Source: Grifola frondosa (Eukaryota > Basidiomycota > Agaricomycetes > Polyporales > Grifolaceae). Taken from it: a DNA stretch of 64,000 bases. The notes below the pieces were generated by a model. The model was not told the DNA's origin and searched no databases. It worked only from the letters and a program-made list of their open reading frames with translations. Shown here one piece after another: positions 38,989-51,057 of this stretch. The stretch's first letter is position 1, and every line of letters starts with the position of its first letter. Location of the stretch: contig LUGG01000023.1 of assembly GCA_001683735.1 (NCBI GenBank), positions 744,001-808,000 of the forward strand. Reading direction: 5' to 3'. Position numbers and translations under genes: made by a program.

Positions 38989-40228
38989 AGTGCTTGTGTT
39001 TTTTCCTTTGTGGAAAAAGAGATAGTGGTGGGAGAGAGTTGGGCCTCAGGGGTCCCCATTTCGCCGTCTAAATCCATGAACATGCCTTTGTACTGGAATT
39101 GCCGTTGCCTCTAGGAGGCCTCTAAAACATTTGAGACTCAGCCAACACGGTGGATGCGGAAATTTTCCAGTTTCGGGAGATCGATAGAGATCGATGTAGT
39201 TCGCCGACGGTCTAACTATATTTGGCAGACTTGCTGCAAGATTGCCGAGATAAGATATCGGAATTTTTTTCCAGCACTGTTTTCTTGCGTCGTCTTCGTC
39301 TTCCCAGTTTCAAGGGCCTTCCGCGATACTTGAAGACTCGTGAGTTTGGTTCATTAATATGTATGTTGAAAGTTCAGATGCAACGGATTGACCCTTTTCG
39401 ACCGACGGGAAGAGCAATATTTTCAAGGACAACGTATATCGAGTATGGTTGCATGTTTGTGTAGTGAGCTTCACCAACTTCTGGCATGTTATGCGAATCT
39501 AACGTGCTATAAATCAGGTGATACACGACATCCATAATCATAAGGTTCCTTGTGGACATGTTGCCTATGCAAGGTTACATACCATGAACCCAGAGACTCG
39601 AGCCGGATTCAATCCCCTCAATCAACAGACGGGTCAAATTTCCAGCGGCGGTGCCGACGTTCTCAAGAAGCGTCATTCTAATTTTATTCTTCCTTCAGCG
39701 AACACTAAGGAATATGTTCATGTGGATTAGCTTGTATATCCATTTGCTCGGATGTGCTGGAGCTTACCAATGCTCTTTGGGGCTGTTTCTCGGCTCAACA
39801 TGACAGTGACGCATCTCACGATTTTAAGAAACTGTATACTACCCCGCTTCATGTGGGGAAATTGCTCGGGTCCGTCTGACTAGTCATTTTCCCGCAATGC
39901 TATCTGCGTGCTCTGTGTCTCGGAGTGCGCCCACTCTTGCGGATGGTTGCCCACCGGGTCTAATTCGGTATGCGAGCGCTTCTCGTTGCTCCGACTCGTC
40001 GACTTCGCGGCTTCTTAGTCTCCATCTTTCATTCACGAGACCGTGTCCACTGGCTTTACAGCAGAGTACATGCGAACATTTTGCGGATAACAACAAACAG
40101 TGCTTTTCTTCGCTTTATTGCCTCGAGTCACCATGCTTGTGCGGTTTATGCGCATTGTCATCCGTGCCACAACCTCGGCTTTTCCTCATGCCATCCTGCG
40201 CATTGACTGTTGCGTGCGCGCGCGTGGG
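38989..40228. other. Divergent intergenic region, homeodomain gene and LPMO 2
   Basis: About 1.2 kb without a recognisable gene, RNA or repeat. Confidence 0.4.
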
Positions 40229-40236
40229 TATTTAAG
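40229..40236 (+). promoter_or_regulatory. TATA-like box of LPMO 2
   Basis: TATTTAAG lies 47-54 bases before the LPMO 2 start codon. Confidence 0.5.
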
Positions 40237-40282
40237 CCGCGGATACCGTAGGAGTTTTGCAACATCTCTAGGAATATCCAAT

Positions 40283-41428
40283 ATGAAAGCCATATTCATC
40301 ACTCTCGCCGCTGTCTCCATGCCGCTCGTCGCAGCGCACTGTAAGCTCTCCGTGCGCCCTTCTGTCTCAATTCACTGATGAACCATTCATCAGACACGCT
40401 GCCGGACCTCATCGCCAACGGTTCGACGTTCGCCGACTGCTCTACGTGCGCGAGACGGCGAACCACTACTCCAATGGACCTGTTACGAGCCCGACTGATC
40501 CCGAGATCCGCTGCTATGAGCTCGACATGACCAACACCGCTGGCGAGACTTCCATCGCGACCGTTCAGGCGGGATCAACTATTGGTTTCAAGGGTGCGTT
40601 CCTCTGATGCTATTCGTTCTGCATATACGGAGCTGATATCTCTCAATACAGCCGTGAGTTATGAAGTCTTTCATATTTGTCGCACACTTTAACGTCTAGT
40701 CGATATACAGAATGACGACTTCTATCATCCGGGGGTCAGTACTCTCAACCATCCACGTCTGAGCGTGTCTCACCTGAAATTTCATATAGTACTTCTCGGC
40801 GTACATGTCCGAAGCCTCCCCAGCCGCCAACAGTGCTGAGGCTGGCACTGGATCGACATGGTTCAAGGTCTGGGAAGACCCGCCGGTCTTTGAGAATGGC
40901 GCTTTAGTCTTTCCCTCGCAGAGTAAGAGCCACCGCTTGGTGTGTTTCAGATTTCTGACCTCAAAATGACAGCCATCGATTCTTTTACATTTACAATTCC
41001 CAAGAGCCTTCCCAGCGGGCAGTACCTCGTCCGCGGTGAACAGGTGAAGATTCTCATGGCTTTCGTGCACAATCAAAAGATTGATATCTTTTGTCCAGAT
41101 CGCCCTTCACGTGGCATCCACCTTCGGCGGTGCTCAGTACTACATAGGATGTGCCCAAATCAACGTCGTGAACGGCGGTAGCGGTAACCCGGACCAACGG
41201 TTGCTTTCCCCGGGGCATACACTGGGGTAAGGCATTCGAAACGAAGTTGTGATTGCAGGCTGACTATATACCACATGGCCGCTAGAACGAGCCGGGTATT
41301 CTTATCAACATCTACGACTTACCCGCGAACTACCCCGGCTACCAGTCCCGTATGTTCCACATGTTTTTGCTTCATGATCTGCAGTTGACTTCTCCATTGC
41401 AGCCGGTCCCGTTGTCTGGCAAGGATGA
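40283..41428 (+). CDS. AA9 lytic polysaccharide monooxygenase 2
   Basis: Secreted copper polysaccharide monooxygenase, close paralogue of LPMO 1. Signal peptide MKAIFITLAAVSMPLVAA, then mature His-Tyr-Thr-Leu-Pro; second copper His in FYHPGYFSAYM; axial Tyr probably in GAQYYIGC; ends YPGYQSPGPVVWQG. Exons begin 40283-40340, 40394-40593, 40652-40653 (2 nt, CC), 40711-40734. The LPMO 1 intron after NAP is absent here (NGPVTSPTDPE is continuous). Two apparent missing bases: 40439 (GACTGCTC for GACTGGCTC, restoring ADWLYVR) and 41191-41192 (restoring GNPGPTVAFPGAY). The Harbinger element begins 105 bp past the stop. Confidence 0.88.
40652..40653 (+). other. Predicted 2-nt micro-exon in LPMO 2
   Basis: CC lies between an acceptor (CAATACAG) and a donor (GTGAGT). 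Skipping it makes GGTTTCAAGG join AATGACGAC with a stop; including it gives GFKANDDFYHPG, matching LPMO 1. Confidence 0.65.
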
Positions 41429-41533
41429 GTGTCCAAAGGAGAATGGGAGTAACGGCATTGAATTGTCTCGTGATGCCTTTTATGTTTAGCCCGTGTGGCT
41501 TCGATGTCATGTTGTCGCAGTTGTATTCCATCA

Positions 41534-41602
41534 GAGCGCAAACGGTAGGAAAGTTAAGTCGGGCGCCTTGTAAGTCATCCGCGCTTACCGTGTGGCGCGC
41601 CG
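41534..41602 (+). repeat. Left 69-bp terminal inverted repeat of the Harbinger element
   Basis: Exact inverse of 45025-45093; similarity stops at base 70. Confidence 0.93.
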
Positions 41603-41686
41603 AGCTGGATTTGAAATGTTAGAATCCCGAATCGCAGACTCCCACTGGGGTACAACGCTCTCACTGAGCGACACGCTGTTGCAGAT

Positions 41687-43240
41687 ATGCCTCCTAATAC
41701 TCGTAGTTCTCCTCCTCAATCGCTTGTCTTGGGCTCCCAGCCTATCGACAAGTCTCGTGCCAAATGGACGGAGGAAGACGAGGCCGCCTTGATAGCTTTT
41801 CTCGCGGACAACAAGGCCTCTATGTCCGAGGGCAGTGGCTTCAAGCAGACAATCTGGACAGCGGCGGCGGCAGAACTTGCGAAACGCCCGTATCAAGGTG
41901 CCAAGAAGATGGCGAAAATGTGTGAAACAAAGTGGCGGCGCGTAAGTGCGCTTTTATGTCATTAAAAATACGCCACTTACTTTCATATGACAATTAGTTA
42001 AAAGATGCCTATACCGTCACCTCGAAGATTAGTTCCTCGTCCGGATTATCATGGTCGAGCACCCATGGTGCCGGCATCACAAGTCTCGATGATCCCGTTT
42101 GGACCGAATATATTAAGGTAAATTATTCTGTTTATTATCATATCTATACTAATCACTTCTTCAGGTTAACCCGAATGCCGCTCCTTATCGTGACAAAGGG
42201 TGGATTCACTTCGACAAAATGGTGGACCTTTTGCCGGACCGGGTGAAGGGCACGCACGTTTTTCGACCCGGCGCACACATTCACACATCAACCGATGCAT
42301 TCACTCGAATGCTTGCGACGCAGGACTCGAGTTCGGATTCCACTTCCAATAGCGGTGAAATTTCTTCACAGCGCATCGACAGTGACCACGGCACCTTCAC
42401 GTCACCGCCAACTGCAACCCCTCCCCCTTCCTCTCCAATGCCGTCCCGCGATTCACTTACCCCTACCGAGATCCACCCGGAAGTTCCTTCTCATGCACCC
42501 ACTCCGACCCAACGTGCTGCCTCCACTACCGCCAATCCCACTGTGACCGGAAATCACACTCCAACATCTCGTCACAGCTCGAAGCGCAAGACTCCTATGA
42601 GTGTTGACCCACTATAGCGAGATCTCCACGGGGTTAGCAAGCGCAGCCGCACAACGGCGCATAGTGGTGTCATTGCTCTCAATGAGCTGAAGAGCATTGC
42701 GGCGGACTTCAAGGACATGTTTCGGACAGCTCTGACGACAGTCACAGCCCCTCCCGTTGTCACCTCAAATGCTGGCAGGGCCACCATCAACATTCAAGCC
42801 GAGACGAGGCTCAACACTGAGCAACGCATTGCCATGCTCGACATCTTCGAGAAGGACCCCACGGCAAGTGCAATCTACGCCCACCTTGAGCAACCCTTTA
42901 GCTACGACTGGGTCCGTCACAAGCTCGAGAAGGATGCGGGATTTGTATTCAACTCACCCGATAACCTTCCTCCCCCAATTCCTCATCACACAGCTCATTG
43001 TCATTCAGCGCTGCATCGTCATCTGGCGCTACATCGTCATCTGGTGCTGCATCATCATCAGGTGTCCCGTCGTTGTCGCATGCCGGACCATCGACATCAC
43101 CATCGGGTGTTGCATCGTCGTCACACACCGGATCGTCGACATCGTCACCAGGTGTTCTGTCGTCGTCGCATGCTGGATCGTTGACGTTGCCATTGGGGTC
43201 CCGCCGTCATTGCCGTCGGGTGTCCCGTCATCGTCGCATG
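41687..43240 (+). CDS. Harbinger Myb/SANT-like protein (ORF1)
   Basis: DNA-binding accessory protein that helps Harbinger transposases bind element ends. Starts MPPNTRSSPPQ; the trihelix/Myb-like domain reads RAKWTEEDEAALIAFLADNK, FKQTIWTAAAAEL and KMCETKWRR, then LKDAYTVTSKISSSSGLSWS after an intron at 41942. A second intron precedes VNPNAAPYRDKGWIHFDKMV. A Ser/Thr/Pro-rich middle is followed by TAG at 42615-42617 in frame; the conserved-looking tail (MLDIFEKDPTASAIYAHL) continues in the same frame after it, so the copy is probably truncated or the stop is an error. The end beyond about 43000 is uncertain because of the Ser-rich repeat. Confidence 0.75.
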
Positions 43241-43250
43241 CTGGGTAGTT
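42998..43250 (+). repeat. Ser/His-coding imperfect tandem repeat in Harbinger ORF1 tail
   Basis: Degenerate GTCRTC-rich units (such as TCATCTGGTGCTGC and GTCGTCGCATGCTGGA) repeat through the region. One frame gives SSSG/SSSHAG repeats and another gives His/Arg-rich LHRHL repeats. The frame used is uncertain. Possible unstable minisatellite. Confidence 0.5.
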
Positions 43251-43545
43251 GATGTTGGGGTCCTGTCGCGCGCTGGAGTTTCATTGTTCGTTGGCTGAAT
43301 GGACTATTGTTTGTATATGACATATCTTCTGTATTTGTCTTTTCTTGTATGTTTATCTTTTCCTATATGTTTATCTCTTCTTATGTTCTAAGACTTATAT
43401 ATGTTTTTCTTCTTATGTATGTATGCCCATTTCACTCATTTATACTTTCAATACTTGTACAAAATATGAAGTACATCATTGACTACATTATGACTGCACA
43501 AGTGAATTCAAAAAACTGTATGAGTGAATCCAAACCTCACAAACT

Positions 43546-44947
43546 TCATTCTGCTGGAACTGAAAGTTGTCCCACTTCATCATCTCTTGCCTCCATCAGC
43601 CCACGAGCTTGGATAATAACCAGGTAATCATTCCACATCGCTGTTGCGATCTGATCACGTCTCAAGTCTCCTTCCGCCTTCTCCGCTGGGCTTGTAGGGC
43701 CATCAGCCAAATCTCCTAACTGATCCATTGTTAAGGCTGCAATCTCTGCCTCAATTTCCCGCTGAAGCTCCAATATTGTCTCCCGATCACTCATCCCATG
43801 GCGACGGATAAAATTCTGTATGCTGGCGAGAGCGGGAGGAATGCGAGCCTGAATGTCTAGGCTGTATTCTGCTGGAAGACGAAGAATACGAAACCGTTTT
43901 TGAAAACACCAAAGATGCGCTCAATGGCATTTCGTGCAGAGGCATGTCGCAAATTGAATAATTCCTCTTTGCAAAGAGGTCTATATAAATAATAAGTTAA
44001 AATTCAAATTGAGAATAAAGTTATACCTTCGCTGACCCTTGCGCCATTCCACCAAATGATAACGATGTCCTCGGTACGGCACTAAAAGTTCCTCACATGA
44101 TCCAAATCCTGCATCCGCAAGCCAACATTTTCCTTGTGGAATCCGAAAGTCGTGAAGACGTGCATCGAGAAACTTGCTGCATCAGAAGTGGAGCCTTCAT
44201 AACCACTGGTGAAGTAGGTGAATAGAAGATTGAATGAACAAGCAACCAGACAGTTCTGTGTAAGCTGTCCTTTCCGGTCACGGTTTAAACTATGCTCTGC
44301 TGCAGGAGGTGCCCAAGGAAAATGAGATCCGTCAAGGGCTCCAAGAATGTGCTGAAAATAAGGCATAAATCGGGGATTGTCGGCAATTTCGGAGGGGGTG
44401 GCATCAAGCTCTGAAGGTAGGCTGACATTGTTGGCATAGAAGGGTGGTTCGGAAAAGATGAAAAGCATTTTTTTAAAGTATCTGAAATGTATATTTTTAA
44501 AAATATACACATACTTAAAAAAAAAATACAAACTTTGTAATTGTGTCAGTTGCACGTTGAAATCGCTCACACAGCATGGTGAGCAGTGATACCTGTGACA
44601 GCCATATATAAGAAGATGGCAACCTGCTCCTCCAACTTGACATGGCGTGAATCTCTATGGCCCAAATCTCGCAGTTTGAGGACGAGTGCTTCAAAAACAG
44701 GCCGGTACATTCCTAACTCAGATCGGATTCGCTCTGGGTGGCCAAGCAGAAGCTCGAGGATCCATGCTTCACCTGTTAAAATGGATGTATGGTAAGGAAC
44801 ACGATCATAGAAACCTTCTGCAATAGAAATGGAAGTATTGAGAAGGTAGTTCATATATAGTTGGCCCATACGAGCTACAAATAATATTTTGAGTGATCGA
44901 AGACGATGTTCTTGCAGAGATCGGGCTTCATCATCGTTATCGGCCAT
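43546..44947 (-). CDS. PIF/Harbinger DDE transposase
   Basis: Nuclease that excises and inserts the element. Starts MADNDDEARSLQEHRLRSLK; the N-terminal helical domain includes VKLEEQVAIFLYMAVTG. DDE blocks: LGALDGSHFPW (first Asp), SGYEGSTSDA (second Asp, GSxxD) and ASARNAIERIFG (Glu), as in the DDE_Tnp_4 family. Two introns (before YFKKMLFIFSEPP and after RKGQR). Two single-base slips: near 44170 (restoring DARLHDFRIPQGKCWLADAG) and at 43897-43901 (five T for six, plus strand), restoring FRILRLPAEYSLDIQ. Ends DDEVGQLSVPAE. The full catalytic set is present if the slips are errors. Confidence 0.87.
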
Positions 44948-45024
44948 TGTTGCAAAGAGGTGAGTTCCCAAATAAGCAGGTAGTGTAGTTGCCACTTGCA
45001 ATTGAATCTCAGCTCGGCCGCATG

Positions 45025-45093
45025 CGGCGCGCCACACGGTAAGCGCGGATGACTTACAAGGCGCCCGACTTAACTTTCCTACCGTTTGCGCTC
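45025..45093 (-). repeat. Right 69-bp terminal inverted repeat of the Harbinger element
   Basis: Perfect inverse copy of the left end; followed by the TCA target duplication. Confidence 0.93.
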
Positions 45094-45096
45094 TCA

Positions 45097-45447
45097 ATCA
45101 TTGAATCAAGTATCATGTTCTGCCCAAGGAGTTCGGCGTTCGCGGCGTGAATTGTGACATTGATCTACAGTGACAGTGTCACGCTCACCCGTTGTCACTG
45201 TCAAAGAGTCTAACTGCGCTTGTCCGAAGAATTGACAGCGCAAGCACCGGTAGTTTTGGCTCTTGTCCATCCTCCGTGTTCTAAATAATAGTGTACTCCT
45301 TTCTACTCTGTCTTTACCGTAAATATCACCTTCAGGCGACGCGAAAGGTCAGATCGTGCAAATATCCAATCTCCCGGAGCGAATAATCAACGGTAGTGGC
45401 TGCGCACGGTTGATTGTCGTCCTTGACCCCATACGACCATTTTGCTC
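45097..45447. other. Intergenic region between transposon and membrane-protein gene
   Basis: Contains a small inverted repeat CAGTGACA...TGTCACTG at about 45169-45205, in the likely promoter of the next gene. Nothing else is seen. Confidence 0.4.
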
Positions 45448-47447
45448 ATGTTCCAGCCATTCTTTTTACTGGCTTTTCTCCCCTCGCTTGCCTTGGGCTA
45501 TTCTTTCAACATCGCTAGTACCCCGAGACAATGTCAAAACCTTACCATTGACATTACGGGCACTGGCGGGCAACCTCCGTACAGCGCCCTCATCATCCCG
45601 TTCGGTCCTTCGCCTCTGGCCAACGCTATTGAAGCACGGAGGATAACCACGGTCTCTTTTAATGGTACCAATGCTACTTCAGCAACTTTTGAACTCAAAT
45701 ATCCGGAGAACTCGCAGTTTGTGGTGATTGTGAGTACTTCTTTAAACAATTCGAAACAATTCGTGAAGTTGGTTGGAAATTTGCTATGGGGTGCGGACGC
45801 GATATACATAGAAGAAAAAGATGTTAATATAGGATGAAGATTGTGGTACTGAAGGTTATATGCGGTAGGACAGCGGTGGCGGTAAGACGAGGTAGGGGAA
45901 GTGCTATGATCGCAAATTCCTGCCTTTTTGCGTTTCTCCTCCAGCGTGATTCTTCTATCATCAGAGGATTTTGTCAGGAGGGCTTGTTTGCGGTGCTGTA
46001 ATCACGCTCTTTTACTTCAATTGTCACTGGAGTAGTATTCATCGGCGAACTGCGGCTTTCTCTTGCCACCTTACTATTCTCCACCCAACTGTATGCGTGT
46101 TTCTTTGACTGAATCACTTTCTACCAGGCCAGCGACAGTTCAGGATTCGGTACGGGTGGCACTAGCACAGCAGCGACAGTTCTGTCAGGCGACTCCTCCA
46201 GCTGTTTCAACTCGACAACAAGCGTGTCGCCTGCCTTCGTATTCAGCATCGCACCCGCAAACCAGCTCGTAACATGTTCTGCGACGCGCATATACTGGGA
46301 CAACTCAACCGTCGAGGGGTGCGTTTCGCCGCATGACTGGTATCATACGTATGCTGATTGAATATATGTAAATAGGATCCCCACATTCCAGGGAGTGATT
46401 CCGGGTGGACAGTCATTCGATATCCCCCAGGGCAGTCTGACTACAGTTGCGTCAGAGGGCTTAGGATTTAACTGGACACCGTCAGTGAGGACGGGTACGA
46501 CGTTACTACTGGTTGGCGGTGATAATCGCGGTCTCGGCTCAGCAGGCAGTGTGTTCTATATTGTTTCGCAAGGCACCAGCACCTCGTGTCTAAATGACAC
46601 GTCCCCCTCATCAACACCTGGCTCACCTGCGGGAGGAAGCTATCCAACAAGCACCGAGGCTGACACTAGTGGTGGATCGACCACGTGAGTCTTTCGCACT
46701 TCTCCTATGAAAGCTGCTAATTTGCCTTTTAGCCATCACACGAATGTAGGCGCGATCGTCGGTAAGTTCATCCTCCAACCAGGTAGGTTCCTTAGATTCT
46801 CACGTGCGCTGTTTTGCTCTACAGGCGGTGTACTTGGCGGCATTGTTGGCGTCGTGGCGCTCCTCCTCTTGCTTCTCTTCTTCCGCCGGCGCTCGACCTT
46901 CCAGCAGAGCCAGAAAGAGCGTCCTGTAGATCTTCTGCAGGACCAAGACCAGGACCAGGACGATGGCAGCCTCCCACAATACTACCAGCCCGACCCATTC
47001 GTCGTCCCAGACCTCACGGCCTCGTCATCTGTAGGCGACGGTGCCGACGCTGAAGCGTCCGTCGCTGGCTTGCGCCCGAGTACCGATCGGCGGCAGTCCC
47101 GTCTGTCTGCAACGACTGCAGAAACGAGCTTTTTCGGGCTTCGTGCGACGACGCCCGATGCGTCTGCATCAACGTCCATCAGCGCGCGCAAGTCGCCCGT
47201 GCCGCCCAGCTTCCGCCCCGTCAACATCATCCAGCATGATGACGCTGGTCCCCCGGTGCAGTCACAGGAGGAGCCCGAGACGATCGAGCTGCCGCCTGCA
47301 TATACCAATATTCGACGCGGCCCACAGGTCCTCCCCTTCACCGCCTCCTGCTTGACCTCCGCATGTCTGCCTTACAGTCGTCACTTTTGTTATGTTGTGG
47401 TCGCGCATCGCTCACATTGCTCGGATATGTGTATGGGGAGCGCATAA
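45448..47447 (+). CDS. Single-pass membrane glycoprotein with Ser-rich stalk (unknown function)
   Basis: Typical basidiomycete cell-surface sensor-like architecture. The signal peptide MFQPFFLLAFLPSLALG is followed by an extracellular beta-rich domain with NLT, NGT and NAT glycosylation sites (CQNLTIDITGTGGQPPYSAL), a Ser/Thr stalk (SSTPGSPAGGSYPTSTE), one membrane segment (VGAIVGGVLGGIVGVVALLLLLLFF) capped by RRR, and a cytosolic tail ending ELPPAYTNIRR, which contains a PPxY motif for WW-domain ubiquitin ligases. First exon 45448-45729; the next intron (to 46127) is unusually long at 398 nt. The last residues are uncertain; a frame slip after 47320 would end at about 47355 instead. No named family recognised. 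Confidence 0.7.
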
Positions 47448-47959
47448 ATGCGTGGTCGTGCATTCGTATTTAGGTCGCGCCACGCACGGACATCTTTCCT
47501 TCTCATCTTTGTGTTTTGTCGTTTTTTTTGGATCTAGGTGTATATCATCGCTTTCATGATTCCCTGATACAGAACTTTTTTCTCGTTCATAGTTAGCTGC
47601 AACTGTTCTTTATTCCGTTCAGTATGCATTTGGACGTGATTTTTTTTGGATCCATTCCATTGAATTATCGCATCTGTTTTTCTTCATCTTCAAGTACTGT
47701 ATGTATCCATAATACTCGACCTGTTCTCAAACACACTGATCGTCAGGACCAGCTGTCGGCGTATCTGCATACAACATCAATTTTGTTTGCCTGACCGCTT
47801 GTACTTCACTGACCAACACCCACACGTCACATCAACAAGAAGTCTGATACGACACGTACGCCAAAAGTAAACACGGAAACTAAAGAACTTGTGTGCTGCT
47901 CCCGTCTAATGATTTCAATTTCTGCCTCGCCAAATCCTGACATGCAGCCAGGCGGTCGT
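47448..47959. other. Convergent 3' intergenic region
   Basis: T-rich 3' flank of the membrane-protein gene up to the start of the duplicated block. No gene seen. Confidence 0.4.
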
Positions 47960-50785
47960 CGAATATTGGGGGAGGATCGGAATATCGAACGTAGGTCGTG
48001 GAGGCCCCAAATTACTCATCTCCGTTTGAACACCAAAGGTGCCCTTACCGGGCTTTGGAAATCATTGAGCGAATGCACATAACAAGAGACGAAAGTGAAA
48101 CTCACTAAATGGTGATGCTACTCCCGCACTTGAGTAAGCGCTCCCTCCGCTGCTCGAACGTCTCCCCAGCGAACTGCGGCTCCTCTTTTACCTCGACCTT
48201 GTAGCGCGATACAATGAGCGACAGAATCGCGACGGCCTCCGTCTCGGAGAATCTGCACACAGACAACCAAGATCAGTGTGGTACATGATGAGGTCAGTTG
48301 ACAGTTTGTACGCACCGACGGCCCACGCAGGCGCGAGGACCTCCGCTAAACGGCAGGAACGCATCGCGCGGCCAATCTCCAAGGAAGCGCGAGGGCTTAA
48401 ACACATGCGGATCTTCCCAGTACCGCGCTGCGCGCCAGCGTCAATGTTAGTATCCGTTCATAGGAGACGCAACGCTGCATAGGGCACTCACGATTGTAGT
48501 GCAGACCGGGGGTGTGGATGGTGACGTAGGTGCCTTGTGGGACGGGGACGGTAAGCTTCTCACCGGCAGCGTTGGAGGTGACGAGCGTCGTATCCTCTGC
48601 ACTACTCTTCCAGCCCATGGCCTACAATCAGGGAGGGAGGAGTGTAAGGCTCAATGCTACTGCAAAAGCAATGGTAGACTGACAGGGGGAACATCCGGAG
48701 GGTCTCATTGAATACTCTATTGTTGAAAGTGGAGTAGTCAGTATTAGCAAATTTTTGGAAGAAGTGGCCTTGAAATATGACGCACGCCATGGAATAGCTT
48801 AGTGATCCCATGTCTTCGTAATTCTGATGATCGCTAATTTGTGAGCGCAAAGCGATGTGTGCCTTCAGTCGACACGCACAGGTCTTCTACCATCAGGAAG
48901 GACACTCTTGATATGCCGGTACAGAATTTCCTGCTCATCTGGATACAGCGCTAATAAGGCAAAAGTGAATGCAAGTGTGTGCGCAGTAGTCTGATTTGCC
49001 AGTTAGACATAACATATCAACAGCGCTCGAATTATATTTGCCTACCTCGTGTCCTGATAGACGGTTATTGGGTTGATCAAAATGAGACACAACACGAAGA
49101 CGATGACTCACCGGCGATGAGAAAGATGAAGATGTTCCCTGCCAATCTTCGTTAGCGCAAGCTCACGGAATTCGAAGCTGAGGGGACTCACCGATAAGCT
49201 CGCCATCGCTCAACTTCGCTTGTCCCTCCGATTCCTCCTCATTCGCGTCTAACAAATTGCTGAACAGATCATAGCGCTCCTCTTTCTTCTCGCCCGTCTT
49301 GCGGGCCTGCACCATCTCTACCATGTAGCGCTGCGCCACGCCGTTAGTTTACCTTCACAAAAATAGGAAAGAGAAGAGGACACACTTCAAGATTATCATA
49401 TGCCAGCTTGAAGTGGCGAATGGTCTCGGTGGGTCCCCAGTTAAGCACCCAGTTGGGCAAGATCAGCTTCATGTGTACTCTAGTTGAAACCTCGTGGAGC
49501 GCGTCCTGATCGTGAATGAATTAACTCTCATGCTTAGAGAGGGCGCATATATGGAATTAAAACTAGCCTTGAAAGTCATAGAGTGTCCCGCGGGGACGAC
49601 TTCGCCACCCGTCCAGGTTGCGCGTTGGCCGAAACCTGCGATGCCAATCACGAGCAAAGCGATCTGTATATGATGGGAGCGTATGAAGAGCGAGTTGTGT
49701 GAGATGGAAAATGAGACTTGATACTAGTCGGACTAAAGGAAGGTGCATACCGCGACGGTCAGATCAACAATATGATCCACAGTGATGCTATCTTGCGTTC
49801 CCCACACATTCTCGAAGAGATCTAGCATAATATTTATAGACTCGTCCCACACCAGCCTGTTATTCCGCTAAAGGTTAAATATACCACATGTGTGGAAAGA
49901 TGGTAGGTCCAAGACAGGCGCAAGGTGGGAGTGGAATACAAATAAGCACCAAAACACTGCGAGAATGGCAACACGTACCTCAGAGAACGCTGGCGCAGCG
50001 ATCTTTCGTTGCCGCTTCCACTCGTCGCCCTCTGTGATTACGACGTTGCTTCCAAAGAAGGATAATACCTTGTACTGTTCCACAGGTTTGGGGAAGCGAG
50101 CACGCGAGCTTGTGACTTCCTGTACGTGTCAAAGGTGTACGATTATTGTTGATCTGACCAAACCAACAAGGCCCAAGTCTCAGAACTCACTTTGATGGCA
50201 GCCGGGTCTGCGAGCATTATTATGACACGAGCCGCTGGCAAAGCACTCACCTGCACACACATAAAATGATTTTATTTGTGAATTATATTGAGCACGATCG
50301 CGTTTCCGACGAATATACACCGTCTCACCACTGAAGCAATATCCCAACCAGCTTCTTCGAACTCTCCATGCTTGCGCGACCATCCGGTCAAGTGGCCCGG
50401 ACATATCCCTCGAATGTGCTTGGGGATAATGGGAAGGGCCACCGTAAATAGCGTGCGGTAGCCCGGGTGGTCTCTGATGTTCGCCCACGACTCAGGTCAG
50501 AGTTGTCGTTTAGAGAAGCCCTACAGGAACTCACTGGATCGACTGGACTGCCTTGCGGAAGTCAAGATACTTATGGATTACATAGAGCACAAAGATGGAG
50601 GATCCAACAAGTATAGTCGTGTAGGACAGCATATGCCCGGCGAGTTTCTTCTTAATTGCCCTCGCAGGAGGTAGCACAGAGGAAGTTGTATGCGTGGACG
50701 TATTGGCCAGGATACATCATAAAGGTGCAGGTGGGAATGTTCCACCGGTTCTGTTCTTTCTAGGATGCAGACCTGCCAGCCTAGC
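47960..50785. repeat. Segmental duplication, copy 1
   Basis: About 2.8 kb of direct repeat, highly similar to about 54853-57640; contains all of P450-I1 and short flanks. Boundaries are approximate, where similarity fades. Confidence 0.85.
48016..50632 (-). CDS. Cytochrome P450 I1 (duplicated pair, copy 1)
   Basis: Haem monooxygenase of a different family from A-G. Starts MLSYTTILVGSSIFVLYVIH (anchor). Blocks: RDHPGYRTLFTVALPIIPKH, EVTSSRARFPKPVEQY, ITEGDEWKRQRKIAAPAFSE (helix C), IFIFLIAGHETTAHTLAF (I helix), ETLRMFP (ExxR), GLHYNPRYWEDPHVFKPSRF and FSGGPRACVGRRFSE (haem Cys). The terminal intron is followed by YPVRAPLVFKRR and stop at 48016; stopping at 48105 would truncate this conserved end. 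About 13 exons, one only 8 nt (49046-49053) encoding the His-Glu of AGHET. One base short relative to copy 2: five G (plus strand) at about 48685 for six, shifting frame after RMFP. Close homologue of I2. Confidence 0.85.
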
Positions 50786-51057
50786 TATGTATATGAACCT
50801 ATATGAACCTTGATGTCGTTTTAGTAGTGATCATGCCTAATATAATCCGTGAGAATATTTGTCTCGAAGCGTGAGTAAACCGAGTAAGCACGAACAAGTT
50901 TTGGAAAGTTTGTCGATCTCAATATTATTTCTATTTCTTGCTGTGTCGACTCAAATTTCGATTAAATGTCAAAGAATACGTCCACAATGTTCTCCTTAGT
51001 TTGTATGCGTATTTAAACCACCTATGCCTGGATCCATTTATGATGAGATATGGTCGA
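50786..51057. other. Intergenic region between P450-I1 and P450-H
   Basis: Promoter of I1 and 3' flank of H. No feature recognised. Confidence 0.4.

Larger units (their letters stand above)
41534..45093. mobile_element. PIF/Harbinger DNA transposon, structurally complete
   Basis: A 3,560-bp element with perfect 69-bp terminal inverted repeats (41534-41602 and 45025-45093, starting GAGCGCAAACGGTAGGAAAG), flanked by a 3-bp TCA duplication (41531-41533 and 45094-45096). It carries the two genes expected of this superfamily: a Myb/SANT-like protein (+) and a DDE transposase (-), convergent. Identical ends point to recent insertion. It sits just downstream of LPMO 2. The Myb gene has an in-frame TAG and the transposase has two single-base slips, so whether it is autonomous is unclear. 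Confidence 0.93.
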
